Source of the DNA: Nothopassalora personata
Taxonomy: Eukaryota; Ascomycota; Dothideomycetes; Mycosphaerellales; Mycosphaerellaceae
DNA: 64,000 bases
Direction: 5' to 3'
Assembly: GCA_033816765.1 (NCBI GenBank)
Contig: CM066290.1
Coordinates: forward strand, 4,154,001-4,218,000
Under the pieces are notes generated by a model. The model saw only the letters and a list, made by a program, of their open reading frames with translations. It was not told the DNA's origin and did not search any database. Both the position numbers and the translations under genes were made by a program. Below, piece after piece: positions 46,310 to 57,518 of the stretch (positions within the stretch are counted from its first letter, which is position 1; each line of letters opens with the position of its first letter).

Positions 46310-49300
46310 CTATCCCGTTTGCGGAACAGCATCCGGTACATCATCGATGTTGATATCGACTGCAGGTCTCTCGTCTTCGTCTTCCCACATTGCGACGTCT
46401 TCGACGTGCTGGTGAAAGTCCATCACATGTTCATGTTCATGGAGACCCTCCCGTGGCGAGTTGTTGGCCCCAGTGTTGTAGTCAACATCGCTGATCACAC
46501 TACCGCCCATGCCACTGTCCCCATCATCCATCTCTGCTTTGTTGCTGTCGGCCTCATCCTCGTGATTGGAGACTTCACCAAAGTCCCAGCCCCCGTATCT
46601 CGCATCATTCATCTCAGCAATCGTCATCGTTGTCTTCGGCGTCGGACTGCTGTCTGCTCCAACTCCACCATTTCCGGCGTCGCTCTGATTGCTCGTCATC
46701 CCGGCTCCTGCTACGGCTAAGGCGCTCGACGACCCACGGGATAAGAAGTGAGCTGGGCCGCCGAGCTTGTCTTCCCCCGACTCTGCTCTGTCGACATCAT
46801 CGGCAGCAGATTCTGGTGGTGGATTTCGAGACTCGAGGACAAGCTTCTGAAGATACTCTGGCCCCAGTGGTGTCTCGGATCGGCGTCTGTAGAACAGCAA
46901 GTATGCTGCCGCGGACTTGAGTTTGGCGGCACCACTGCCAATCTTGGAAGTGATCGAATCTGTAGATTGTCAGTGGATCACTTCAATCAAGGCGCGGGGC
47001 GCGGGGGCTCTGAACTCACCATTGTAGTCATACCACTCTCCATCGTAGAAGTTCTTGGCCATCGCGGTGTAGTGTCCGCCACCAAGACCTCCATAGTGAT
47101 TGTCTACAGCGAACAGATCATACGTGTAGTCCTTGCCATCTTCCTTCAAGCCGACCTTGTCATTCATGTCCAGGCCTTCGATAGGATAGTCGACTAGTAC
47201 ATCGATTTTGTCCCTAAAGGAGCGAGTGCCACCGAAGCGCTTCATGTGCACGACCAGGATCTCAGGCAAAGTCCAGATCTGCAGTGTCTTGGCCGCTCGC
47301 CGCATCTCCTTGCACCGGTTGCAGTACCACGCGTTGTCCTCGGACAGGATTTCGCGCTTGCCAGTCTCGACGAAGCAGTCTTCCAGATCAATCCCATTCT
47401 TCTTGCGTTCTGACCGCTTTTGTTTCCTCGCTTCCAGTTCAGGATCGGTGAAGACTCGCCCGTTCTTTCCGTCGTCATTGTGGTATGCGTGACCGCGCAT
47501 CTCTTCCGCGTCACTGATATCGCCAAAAAATAGACTGTCGTAAGCATCGGGGTGCCAATCGAGCACGATGGCTTCGCCAAGCTGAATGTAGTACGGGCCA
47601 TCGACTGGCGGGTCTCGCCCAGTGTTCGAGCCGTTCTGTCGAGAACCGTTGTGCCGATTCTGGTTCTTGTTGCCGTAGGCTGATTGACCACCAGCTCTAC
47701 CCTGTGCCTTCCAACAACCTTTCTTGCCTTTACCCTTCTTGTTCTTCGTGTTCTTGGCGCTTGGCCGAGATGGCGTTTGGCTGCCAGACGGCGAAGCTTG
47801 CTCATCATTCTCTTCCGCATCAGGACTGGATGCGGTAGTGTCATCCTGGCCACCAAGCGTGATGTCCGGCTTATCATCGATCCCGCCATCTTCATCGCTC
47901 TCGTCACTCTCGTTGTTGCCATCAGTAGCAGAATCATCTGAGCCAGATGAGGTAGTCGATGATCGTCGCTCAGGCTGCTTCACGCGATCGAACATGGGCC
48001 GGACGTCATTGCCAAAGCCTGTCATAGAGGCGCAGTGAATGTTGGCATCGTAGCTCTTGGCCCATTTCAGGTCAAATAGCTGGTGTCGAAGTGCAGCCGG
48101 GAGGAAGTATTGCGCGTCCATAAAGCCATCGGGTATGGGAGTACAGAACTCGTCTGCTCCTGACGAGTCAGCCTCCTCGGCCGGCGCAGCTGCAGAATCA
48201 GCTTTGCCCACTGATATAGCGACATAGCCATCCTCAGACTGGGTCGAATGATCGCTGACGCCAGCAGTATCATCCGAGGCGGCCTGATCCTTGTCCATCT
48301 CAGCGTCCTCGTCGACTTCCTCGACATACGCCTTCTTGATGGCACCTTCATGAAACTCCGTGAGTATTGGCCTGCTGGTGACGTTGGCAGTGGCGAGAAG
48401 GACTTTCTTGAGTACGAGCTCGTAGTCTTTTGCCTCATCTCGTGTCAGGGTGATGTAGAGAGGATGAAGGGCAGGACTCGGAGATCCATTACTGTTCTTG
48501 ACACGGCTGAAGATCGGCACAGCGAAAACATCTGCCTGTGGTGCGTCCATGCCCTCGGCCGGCATTACATCGAGGTCTTTCGACGTGCCATAGCTCGTGT
48601 AACTCTTCTTTCCAGTTGGAGCATTCGCCGGTGAGCTTTCAAGCTCCCACATGAAGATGTTGTCATTGCCAACAATATTAGCCTCAGCCAGCGTGGTGTT
48701 ATCGGCGAAGACTTTGTATATCTTATGGGAGTAGACCTCGGCCATCCATAGCCGGCTGGAATCGGTGCTGTGCTTCTTGGCTATGCCTTCTTTGAGGGTC
48801 TTGACGCTCGAGTTCTTGTCGATGTCGATCTCGTGATTGATGGGCTTGCCATGCAATGGTATGTATGTGATGATGTGTGTGAACGCGTGGTCCATAGGTA
48901 GCTGTACAGTCAAAAGTGAGTACGGGTCGAAAGTGACACTGACTTTCTCGCAGTTTGGACACTCCATGGTGTTCTTGTAGAAGCCGCCGAAAAGATCAGT
49001 GGCTATAGAGTCGTTGCGCTTCTGGTGGTTGCTCCGGTACGTCTCACCCAGTTCGTGGACATACTGAGGATCGTGTACCTTGGCATCGTCAGAGTCTGGA
49101 TTCTCAATGTATGGCTTCTTGATGATGCGGTTGAGGTCTTCGTGCAGAGCGTCCACAAGAAAACTGAGAAACTCCTGCGAGTCCTGCTGGCCGTACCCAG
49201 AGAAAAGCGGCTGAATGCTACCAAGCTTGCTCTTGAACTCTTTGGGAGTGTAAGCACCTCCGCTGTTGTCGCCATAGATGCCGGCAAGGACTGTGAAGTA

Positions 49301-50989
49301 TGCGTTCGCCATGGCACCGTGATGACCCAGTGGGTTCTCGTTGTTGATCTCTTTCTTGTACTTCTTGCTCAAGAAATACACCGCAAGCTCCTCCACGCTG
49401 CGTATGCATTGCAGCGCAGAATTCATATAGCAGGTGTTGCCGAGATTGCTAAGCCCAACGACACCGCGTGTTCGACCATCTTTCCGCGTACGTCCTCTTG
49501 TCATCATGCCTGGGTTGGGACTTGTTCGACCAGATGCTGTTGTCGAAGAAGACTTTGATCCATTGCCTTTCAAGTGGTTCATGAGGGTCTTGAAGCCCTT
49601 CTTGTTGTCGGAGGAGAACTCGCCTCCAGCAGGACCACCGGTCTGCTCCTCGAGAAGAATTGTAGCGGCAGGAACAGCGCCCAGGCCTGTCAGGTCAATC
49701 GTGGACTTTCCATTGTACTTCTCGTTCAGCGTCTGATCTTCCATGACATCAGAGTACTCCAGGTCTCTGCCAATCTCCATCCTGTCAAAGTGATTCTGTT
49801 CAACGACAAGTTTTGTGGCCGCGGGTTTCGTTGGGGATGCGCTTCGCGATGCAGGCGGCGTCACAACACCAGAGCCATTAGTGCCCAGCGGAGGTTGCTC
49901 CAGTACCCGCCATACCTTGACTTTCGTGCCGTTTGGGACTTCCGCAGCCGCTTTCGCCCTTGTCAAGAACGCCTTGATCCTCTCTGACCGGGATGATACT
50001 AGGACAGGCGCATCTTCAGCGGTTCGCTGACCACGGCCTTCTCTCTCTTTTCGCTTTCGAATCTCGATGACTGCTGAGGTCTTGGCTTTCGCAGGCTTGT
50101 CGCCGCTGGGATCTCTCCACGGCACCTTCCTCACGGTGATGATCGGCGGGTAGAGCTCATATATGATGTTCGTCGAAGTTGCATCCGGATCCGTGGCGGT
50201 GTTGTGTGCATAGCGAACAATGGCCTTTTGACCCGAGATCGAGCCATACTTGCCAGTAATTTCTCCATAAGCATCGTACGGCAGAACCTCGAAGTCCTCA
50301 CCGAGCGTCAGACCTGGCCTCAGTGGGATGAAAGGCTTGTCGTCGGCATCGCTAAGGTGTGGCTCTTGAAACCCTCGGGCAGGGACGATGTCGCTGTTGT
50401 CCAATGGTCCTACCGCGCCCTCACGATCAGACTTGTCGAAATTACTGCTCTTCAAATTCTTCGATGCCCTCGAAAGCACCCGTCTCAGCCACTTAGTCGA
50501 GATTACGACGCCTTTAGTGCCTTCATCCAGCGGTCTGCTCAGAAGCTCTTCCACCTGGCTGACCTGTTCGTCGATCTCAGCAGTGGAGTAGTTGTCGTTG
50601 AGTTTGTAAGGCGGGGGCGCTTCTTGTCCGGACTGGAAGCTTGTCGCTGAAGTATCCAAGGACTCTCCAGCAGCGGCCGAGCCACTTGTCGCTGAATCTT
50701 GCGTGTCCAGACTGTTGGTCGCCGGCGTCAGGCCCGCCATATCCACGTCGCCCGCTACTTGCGCATCGCTCGTGAAGCTTCCCGGCATCTTCTCCGTCTG
50801 CTGTGATGATGATGTCCCAGACGCCGCTCTACCAGACACGTGATTCTCGTCCACATCCTCCATGTCCATGTCTGCCCTGCTCCTCTTGGCCGGACTTGCG
50901 CTCCTCGCTCCCAATGACCTGCCTGGGCTCACGGTGTCTGCGTTCTGAGCAGCACCAGCTGTGTTGGCGCCATTCTCGCGCGCAGACAT
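46310..50989 (-). CDS. Ubiquitin carboxyl-terminal hydrolase, UBP12-like
   Basis: Exons 50989-47020 and 46959-46310 are joined over a 60-bp intron (GTGAGT...CAG). Splicing gives YDYNDSITSKI and about 1539 residues from the first in-frame ATG. A disordered Ser/Ala N-terminus and a DUSP-like region (YEIYPPIITVRK in modified form, YELYPPIITVRKVPWRD) precede the catalytic domain. The Cys box GLSNLGNTCYMNSALQC puts the nucleophile at Cys520. GYGQQDSQEFLSFLVDALHED follows, a long acidic insert splits the domain, and the His box GGLGGGHYTAM has the base at His1306. These mark the Ubp12/USP15 family, which removes ubiquitin from substrates including mitochondrial fusion and signalling proteins in yeast. 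The frame is open a further ~150 codons upstream of 50989 without ATG, so a 5' exon may exist. The C-terminal stop may be bypassed (see the extension). Confidence 0.87.
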
Positions 50990-51904
50990 GTCCCCCTCGA
51001 TCGTCACTGCCGCAAACGCAGCACTCGGACTTGCCCCGCCTTCCCTACTCGGCGCCACTTCGCTTTGCAGATGCGGCGGGATGTACCTAGCTGGTGAGGC
51101 TCGCGGGGTGGTGCTGCTTGGCGGTGAAGGCGCCGAGCTGTCGCTGCGATGCAGTGGGGAGGATGAAGGCGAAGATTGGGCGTGCGCGTGCAGAGCTTGC
51201 TGGTCAAATACCGCGCTCGCGCTGGACGCTTCTCGCGCGTTCGCGGTGGAGGAGGAGGAGGGAGAGCTCGCGAATGGCGCCAGACGTCTTTTCTTGTTGG
51301 AAGACGTGGTTGGAGGCGAGCAGCAGTTCTGGCTGCTGCTCCGATGGGGAATGTGCAGAGAAAATGCAGCGTTTGCCGTGCTGTAATGTCTATTCGCTGG
51401 AACTTGATGAAGCAGACGCCCCGCAGAATGTATGCATCAAAGAAGAAGAAAGCGATGCAACAGTGGCGGACAGGTGGGGGAAGGAGAAAGATGGGCGGTG
51501 CTGGTGGTGGCCGAGTGCACGCTGTGCACTTCGTCCCGCAGCCGTCGATGATGAGGCTGTTTGCCCTGCGCGGTAGGGGCTGCCTGCTGTGACAATTTCG
51601 CGTTCACTACCCAAGGTGGGTATAACACAGCAAGTACAGCGCAACCCACAGTTTCACTTGCCAACATGATTACAATCTGTCAGCCATAATGGAGGGCCGT
51701 ACGAGGTGTGCCGGGTGCATCCCCCATAACTGCAGGTACAGACTACTGACCTATCATCACATGCTCAAATGCCGAAAAAGCTCACGCCACCACCCTTGTT
51801 GCAGCTATGAGATGCCAAATGCACGCTCGAACGCAGCAGCAAAATCGCACAAGTTCTGCAAAAATACCCATCTCATAACTTCATAGCAAAATGCCACTCC
51901 ATGC
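50990..51904. other. Upstream region, possible 5' coding extension
   Basis: The UBP12-like frame continues open from 50989 to about 51440, with a GTG at 51058 but no ATG. The encoded Ser/Pro/Ala-rich stretch includes ARYIPPHLQSEVAPS, which looks coding. A first exon carrying the ATG, joined at an acceptor such as ATTACAG near 51381, would fit. The rest up to 51904 is the flank of the CLC gene. Confidence 0.4.
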
Positions 51905-54787
51905 TCACTTCTTGCCAAAGACACCTTTGTCCTGCTCCTGGACGTGCTTCACATATCGTACAAATGTCTTCTTGTGCACCATTCCCGCATACTTGCCTTC
52001 GTGTAGCACGCACACATACCGTAGGCCCAGCTTGACGAAACACTCGAAAACCAGATCCATCGGACTGGTGATGTCGAGCGCGACCGGAGAAGGGTCGATG
52101 TACGGCGTGAAGTCGGTGGGATCTCGCTCGGGACTGTCTGAACCACGTCGTGTCCCTTCCTCCGCGTCTCCCTCGTCGTCCTCAATTGCAGAGGAATCGC
52201 CATTGACTTCATCTGCAGCGCTTGGTCGATGCTCGTGATGTAGTGCCTGATCGTGAGCATTCATCAGGCACATCGTGTCCTCTTCATCAGGCACGCGATC
52301 GAGGGCATACTCAAGGTCAGGTCCTGGGATCAGGCCGACCAGGACGCCGTCCTTCAGAATTGGAAGACCGCCGTCTAGTTCGCCTGCCATATGCAGATAT
52401 TCCAACTTGAAGCGCAACTGCTTAGCAGGTACCAACGGCGATCCCGAGATGTCAATGAAGCGGTTCTGCGAAGGCGCCTGTGTGATATCACCCAGATCTG
52501 TAGTGAAGATCGGCCGCACTTTGTGATCCAGGTAAGGATAAGCGTTCATATCGGTGAGCAAGTCGTAGATACTCAGTGGTTCGAGAGCATCAGCAGTCCA
52601 CTTCGCCACCAGAACTCCTAGTGAGAATGGTAGGACGTGGTCCAAGCTGCCGGTGAGTTCAAAAAGGATGACAGCCAGAGTCACTGACAAGCGTGTCACA
52701 CCACACATTGTGGCTCCAGCAGCCACAAGTGCGTACACCCCGGGTACCACGCAGGACTCTGGATTGCCGTCGTTCGGACAATTTGCAAAAAAGGCGAGCT
52801 CGGGATACTTGAGGGTCATGTATTGCACCATGTGGCCAATGATCCGACCAAGCAGACCACCTACAACCATAGATGGCACGTAGATACCAGCAGGTATTTT
52901 GATGCCAAACGTCACAGTCGTTAGGACTGCCTTGATCACAAAAGCGGCAGCCAGGTAGGCGATTGTCCCAGGAATCTGCTCCTGCGTGGGACAAAGTGCC
53001 GAACCATCATCTGAGAAAGACGTGCATGGTGAAGCCATCTCGTAAAGCAGTTCCGCAACAGGCAAGCGGGTGTATCTGTTCCAGAAACTGACAATGCCAG
53101 TCACCACGGAAACCAAGACGACCTCGAGTAGAGGATAGTCCTTGATGAAGCTGATGCGCCTGAAAGTCTTCGCCCACAACCTGGAAGCTTTGATGAAAAG
53201 CGCTCCAAGAATGCCTCCGAGCACTCCCACGCAGATAAAAGCAATGATTTCGAAGAATTTCCAGTCAGTGAGATATCGAATCTCGAAGAGAACAATCTTA
53301 CCGGTGCCGTAAGGGTTCAGAGCTTTCAAGGATAGTGCGGCGGCAATGCAGCAGAAGAAAGTCCTGAAGAGCGTCTTGGGCGGGAAGTAGTAGCTCACTT
53401 CTTCCAAAGCAAAGAGTACGCCACCGATGGGCGCACCGAAGGCGACCGCCACACCAGCGGCTGCCGCAGCAGACAGCACTTCGCGACGTTTTGCATCGTT
53501 GTTGCGGTACTTGCGAGAAAATCGTGTTGCGATGTTTCCGATGCACGCTGCGATGTGCACATAAGGGCCCTCCTTCCCGACTGACAGGCCAGATGCGACC
53601 GAAAACACGATTCCAATGGCCTTGAAGAACAGCGTTCGCATGCCCAGGTAACCGTGCAGCACAAAACCCGAGAGAATCACCCTGACTTCAGCAACCCCAC
53701 TGCCTGCAGCAGGATAGTACGTCACTGGTGGTCTCTGAGCAGCTTCTTGGAATCGTCTTGTCGGACTTACGGTCCCATGTCCACCTTCTCCTCCGTTGGT
53801 CTTTGAGGAGTCGTGCTGACGGTCGGCGCCCAAATTCTCGTCCAGTGTTGAGAGTGAGATGGCTGAGGAGATCGTCGTCTTGGTCTGCAACGTGAAGAGG
53901 CAGGCGATGGACGACAGCACGACGCACCATGATATGTATGCGGCGAAATCTGTCCAGAGCTGCCCTTCGCTCGAGTCGTGCACCAGGTTGGACCAGCGGT
54001 TCCATTCATCGCAGATGCTGGCACCGCTGCAGCACATTCTTTTGCTATACCACCAGTGTGTCGTGCAATACCCGCTCTTGAAGTCGAAGATGCTGGCCTC
54101 GGTCACATCGATCACGTAGGCGAGACCTGCTGTGATGCATCCGATGATGAAAACCAACACCCACCCTTGTGCGCCATCAAAGAACGCCTGTACTCTGCCT
54201 TTAAAATCCTTCCTACTCCGCAGCTCTTTCACGCGATATGCATCCGCAATGCTATCATGTACCCAATCCGTAGAGGTGAACTGATCGTACCAGACTCGGT
54301 CGTCCCAATACACGGACTGCTTGGAAGCCGAAGGACCTTCGTCCGCTTCACGGCCAGCACTGCCACCCAGCGTCTTCATCAGACCTCGTGCGAACGAGCC
54401 ACGCCGGCTGTGGCTGGGACCGCGGACAGAATGGACATAGCTGTGGGAACGTGCAAAACCGTAACGCGGTGTACCAGGAACACTCGTGGTCCTGTAACCA
54501 CTGCGAGGCTCGGACAACAGTCCAGTCCGCTCATCTACATGTCGTGAATGCAGGCGGAGGCGAAGATCGCCATCTGATGTTCTCGTAGACCCCAGAGGTC
54601 GCCTGACTGTTTCTATGTCGTCCCTCGTCTCCGCCACTGAGACAGGCGTGGTATGTGAGTCGAAAGCATTCCGGTATGCATTACGAATGGCCTCCCTCTC
54701 GTGCTCTGTCAGCTCGTGATCGTCGTCGTCGTCTTCGGTGGTGCGGGTGGAGGCTAAAGATGCGAAGGAAGCCTGAGACTTCGGCAT
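51905..54787 (-). CDS. CLC-type voltage-gated chloride channel/transporter (Gef1-like)
   Basis: A single exon of 960 residues. A ~200-residue polar N-terminus leads into the CLC core. The selectivity signatures are present: GSGVAEVR (GSGxPE position), GKEGPYVH (with the gating glutamate) and GIYVPSM (GxFxP position), in a ten-plus-helix region from ~210 to ~690. AGSGVAEVRVILSGF and GAPIGGVLFALEEVSYYF are typical of eukaryotic intracellular CLCs such as yeast Gef1 and CLC-3/4/5. Two CBS domains follow (about 725-800 and 880-955), separated by an acidic linker. Gef1-type proteins exchange chloride for protons in Golgi or endosomes and support copper loading and pH control. The ATG at 54787 is the first of the frame. 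Confidence 0.92.
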   Translation of the reverse strand: MPKSQASFASLASTRTTEDDDDDHELTEHEREAIRNAYRNAFDSHTTPVSVAETRDDIETVRRPLGSTRTSDGDLRLRLHSRHVDERTGLLSEPRSGYRTTSVPGTPRYGFARSHSYVHSVRGPSHSRRGSFARGLMKTLGGSAGREADEGPSASKQSVYWDDRVWYDQFTSTDWVHDSIADAYRVKELRSRKDFKGRVQAFFDGAQGWVLVFIIGCITAGLAYVIDVTEASIFDFKSGYCTTHWWYSKRMCCSGASICDEWNRWSNLVHDSSEGQLWTDFAAYISWCVVLSSIACLFTLQTKTTISSAISLSTLDENLGADRQHDSSKTNGGEGGHGTVSPTRRFQEAAQRPPVTYYPAAGSGVAEVRVILSGFVLHGYLGMRTLFFKAIGIVFSVASGLSVGKEGPYVHIAACIGNIATRFSRKYRNNDAKRREVLSAAAAAGVAVAFGAPIGGVLFALEEVSYYFPPKTLFRTFFCCIAAALSLKALNPYGTGKIVLFEIRYLTDWKFFEIIAFICVGVLGGILGALFIKASRLWAKTFRRISFIKDYPLLEVVLVSVVTGIVSFWNRYTRLPVAELLYEMASPCTSFSDDGSALCPTQEQIPGTIAYLAAAFVIKAVLTTVTFGIKIPAGIYVPSMVVGGLLGRIIGHMVQYMTLKYPELAFFANCPNDGNPESCVVPGVYALVAAGATMCGVTRLSVTLAVILFELTGSLDHVLPFSLGVLVAKWTADALEPLSIYDLLTDMNAYPYLDHKVRPIFTTDLGDITQAPSQNRFIDISGSPLVPAKQLRFKLEYLHMAGELDGGLPILKDGVLVGLIPGPDLEYALDRVPDEEDTMCLMNAHDQALHHEHRPSAADEVNGDSSAIEDDEGDAEEGTRRGSDSPERDPTDFTPYIDPSPVALDITSPMDLVFECFVKLGLRYVCVLHEGKYAGMVHKKTFVRYVKHVQEQDKGVFGKK

Positions 54788-56091
54788 GTTTGAGGAGTCG
54801 GTAGGGGTGGTGGATCGTTAGGTTAGGTCTAGGGCGGCACTCCGTCTATTGATACCATCGTAAGCATGCTCTATCGGGTCGATCCTCTCACCCGCACTGC
54901 GGTCTGCCTGTGCTCGGCTCTGTCCCAGGCAGTTGCACGTGTGAAGAGTGGTGGAGGGTTGTATGCTCGCGACAACAATGGCGTGCTGCGGGCACAAGCT
55001 GCTATCTATCGTCAAACACCAGGCGGCCTTGTCTCGTGCTCACCCCAGCAGCCGGACAAAGACCCGTGATAGACTAGTTCTAGAGGCACGGTCCGGCAAC
55101 AGCAAGACCTTAGACAGAGAGTCACGGTTGCAAGCGCCGTATGTAAGAAGTGGCTATGCGCCGAACCCATGCTCCGTTGCCTAGGTAGATAGATATTGTA
55201 GCAACAACACGTGCAAAAGCAAAAAAGATGGGATTATCGACAGAGACCACTCTCCTGCCCCACCACAGCTTGATGATGAGGAGGAGCATTCAGCGTCAAT
55301 GACGATAACAGTAGTGAAGTCAACTCGTCTCGACCGCCCCGAAGGCGGTCAGGAAGGAAGCCTGCGAAGATAAGGGTATCACAAGACCTGTCACCTGCCA
55401 GGCATGCCCGCACTTTTGTTTCAGTATTTCACAACAGCATAGCGCAAGGATAACAACACCAGGTGACCCTCAACCATGACGGCAAGTCCTTCTGCGGACA
55501 ATGTAAAATTGCTACCAAGCTGCAGTAGCGCTCTCGCCATCCCACTTTCAGCTTGCCCTGCATTCTGTCAGATGGTGGAGGAGATGTGCATCCGCGTCAC
55601 GTACAGGGACGTAAGGGCATGATTACTGCCGGGTACTGTGTATTCTGACCATGGGCATTCCTGGAGCACAGTACTGGCGCCAGAACTAAGGGAGCACTTC
55701 AGCAGAGCTCGCTGATCACTGACAGAGAAAGAAGTCTTCATCGGGACACCTAAAATGGCAATGAAGTTCTTGGTGTGGTTGTTCACAGCTCGCGAAGCTG
55801 CATGCTATCCCGCCGCAGTACCTTCCGTGCCCAGGAAGACGACCATTGGTCCGTGGAAGCTCGTGGTCGGTGAACGTGATACAGCAGCCAAGAGAATTTC
55901 CTCTTCCACCCGAGATCGTTACGATGATGCAAGAACATGATGTGCCAAAACTCAATCTGGGTATATCTTTATCATACACATTCATCCAAGACAAGGCCAA
56001 TCGCTAAGTTCCACTGTACACCGGTCCTAACGCCAACGCGGTTCCCAACGTCTATGCTGCACAACTGCCTGCTAACCGGATCTCTCTCTAT
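54788..56091. other. Intergenic region
   Basis: 1.3 kb upstream of the CLC gene and downstream of the secreted-protein gene. No supported feature. Confidence 0.55.
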
Positions 56092-57384
56092 CTATTTTGG
56101 CGCAGTTGGGTTGTTGCAGCCAGTCGGCTTATCGACACTACCAGTGCTGTTGCTGAAAGAGTAAGAGTATCCAATGCTGAAGTAGTTGTTTCCTCTCCAT
56201 TGTCCCTGCGATCGAAGTCAGTAGGTGATTAAGACATGCAAGGGTGCCTAGAAGCCTTCAATTTACTTACAACATTGGTAGCAAAGCTCGCTGGCCAAGT
56301 CTCGTTGTAGAGAGAGCAGTACTGCCCAACAGCAGTAGTACCATTGTAGAGGACGTAGGTGTTGAAGAACTGGCAAGTCTGGAAGTATCCATTCTCGGCT
56401 GGGTGCTCGCGGTTGTACTTGCTTTGTGCGCTGCAGGCGGCGGCGCAGAGTCCGGCGTCGAAAGGCTTGCCCTGGAAGATCTTCACGCCCATATAAGTGT
56501 CCTTTCCATTGCAGTCGAGTGGTGCCTGGATGGCGCCGTTGCCAAGGGCGGTTGGGCCGGAGTAGCCATCCGGGGTGGCGATGAATTTGCTGACATAACC
56601 GTTGCTGCCGGCGATCACGACGTGAAAGTCGCCTTGGTATTGGCCTGGAATTCGAGGTCAGTAGATGTCTTAGACAGGGAAGAAGGTACCTAGAACCTTC
56701 GATATACTGACCATCGTTGGTAGCGGACGCTGGGGTGACTGGACCGCCGTAGTAGACGCACTTGATTACGACGATAGATGGTGGGTTGCTGCATCCATCC
56801 TTTGGAGTGACGCTTGGGTCGCGTTCCTGGCGAAGTCAGATTTGGCTTGAGCAATGGTACATTGCGGTAAGACTTACATAGTAGATGTTGAAAGAGGAGC
56901 AGCCCTTGGTAGCACCGCATCGTGAGGCACACTGACCAGCATCGTAGGTATCGAGAACTGAGTAACCCATGTATCCGTAAACGCCCTGGCTGCTGCCATT
57001 GCGGTCGAAGTATGCGGTTGTGTAGCCTGGCATCTCAACGGCGGTCGATGAATAGGTCGCGGCAAAGTTCTCCGCAGTGTCATCGGCAGTAGGCTGTATG
57101 GCACATTGAGCGTTGTTCACTGGGACTACTGGTGCAGCGCCCCGGGATTCGAGGGTGATGGTGCTGTCTTCTGGGCTTGCTGCTACGGCTGAGGCTACAG
57201 CGGATGCTGCTGCGGCCGAGGCGTAGGCCAGCGTTGTCTCTGCAGCTTTGGCGTTGACCACGGGAATCGTTGGTGTCTCGACTGGCTCAAGAGCCTCGAT
57301 GGCATCCCAGTCGAGATCTTGTGGGACTGGAGTTGCCAGAGCGTAGCCAGCTAGCAAGGCAGTTGCGAGAGTGTAGCTGCGCAT
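56092..57384 (-). CDS. Secreted Cys-rich protein, unknown family
   Basis: Four exons, 57384-56878, 56826-56712, 56644-56271 and 56205-56092, have introns of 51, 67 and 65 bp and give 369 residues. The start MRSYTLATALLAGYALATP is a signal peptide. An Ala/Ser-rich segment (~45-70) precedes two similar Cys modules. The first has QCASRCGATKGCSSFNIYYERD and VVIKCVYYGGPV; the second has GLCAAACSAQ...FQTCQFFNTY and GQYCSLYNETW. That pattern, C..C....C..FN.Y, then C.Y, resembles PAN/Apple-like modules, which bind carbohydrate or protein. N-glycosylation sites are visible (NGS, NGT, NET). The function is unknown; similar proteins are common in ascomycete secretomes. A TATA-like box lies ~130 bp upstream. 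Confidence 0.78.
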
Positions 57385-57507
57385 GTTGATGAAAGTTGTT
57401 CGTGAGGAAAGATCGAGGTGATGTCGGTTCTGGGCTGGGCGACTCAAGAGAGAGGGATGAGATTGCTGTGTGAGTGCTGATGCTATCACAGCGAAGTCCC
57501 TAACGAT

Positions 57508-57518
57508 CAATATATAGT
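57508..57518 (-). promoter_or_regulatory. TATA-like box of the secreted-protein gene
   Basis: CTATATATTG on the minus strand, about 128 bp upstream of the ATG at 57384. It is the only clear core promoter motif in this flank. Confidence 0.4.

Noticed and set aside
46283..46720. 145-codon plus-strand frame
   Set aside because: It is antisense to the UBP12-like C-terminal exon.
47242..47937. 231-codon minus-strand frame
   Set aside because: It lies in a shifted frame inside the UBP12-like gene; low-complexity Arg/Thr content is a frame shadow.
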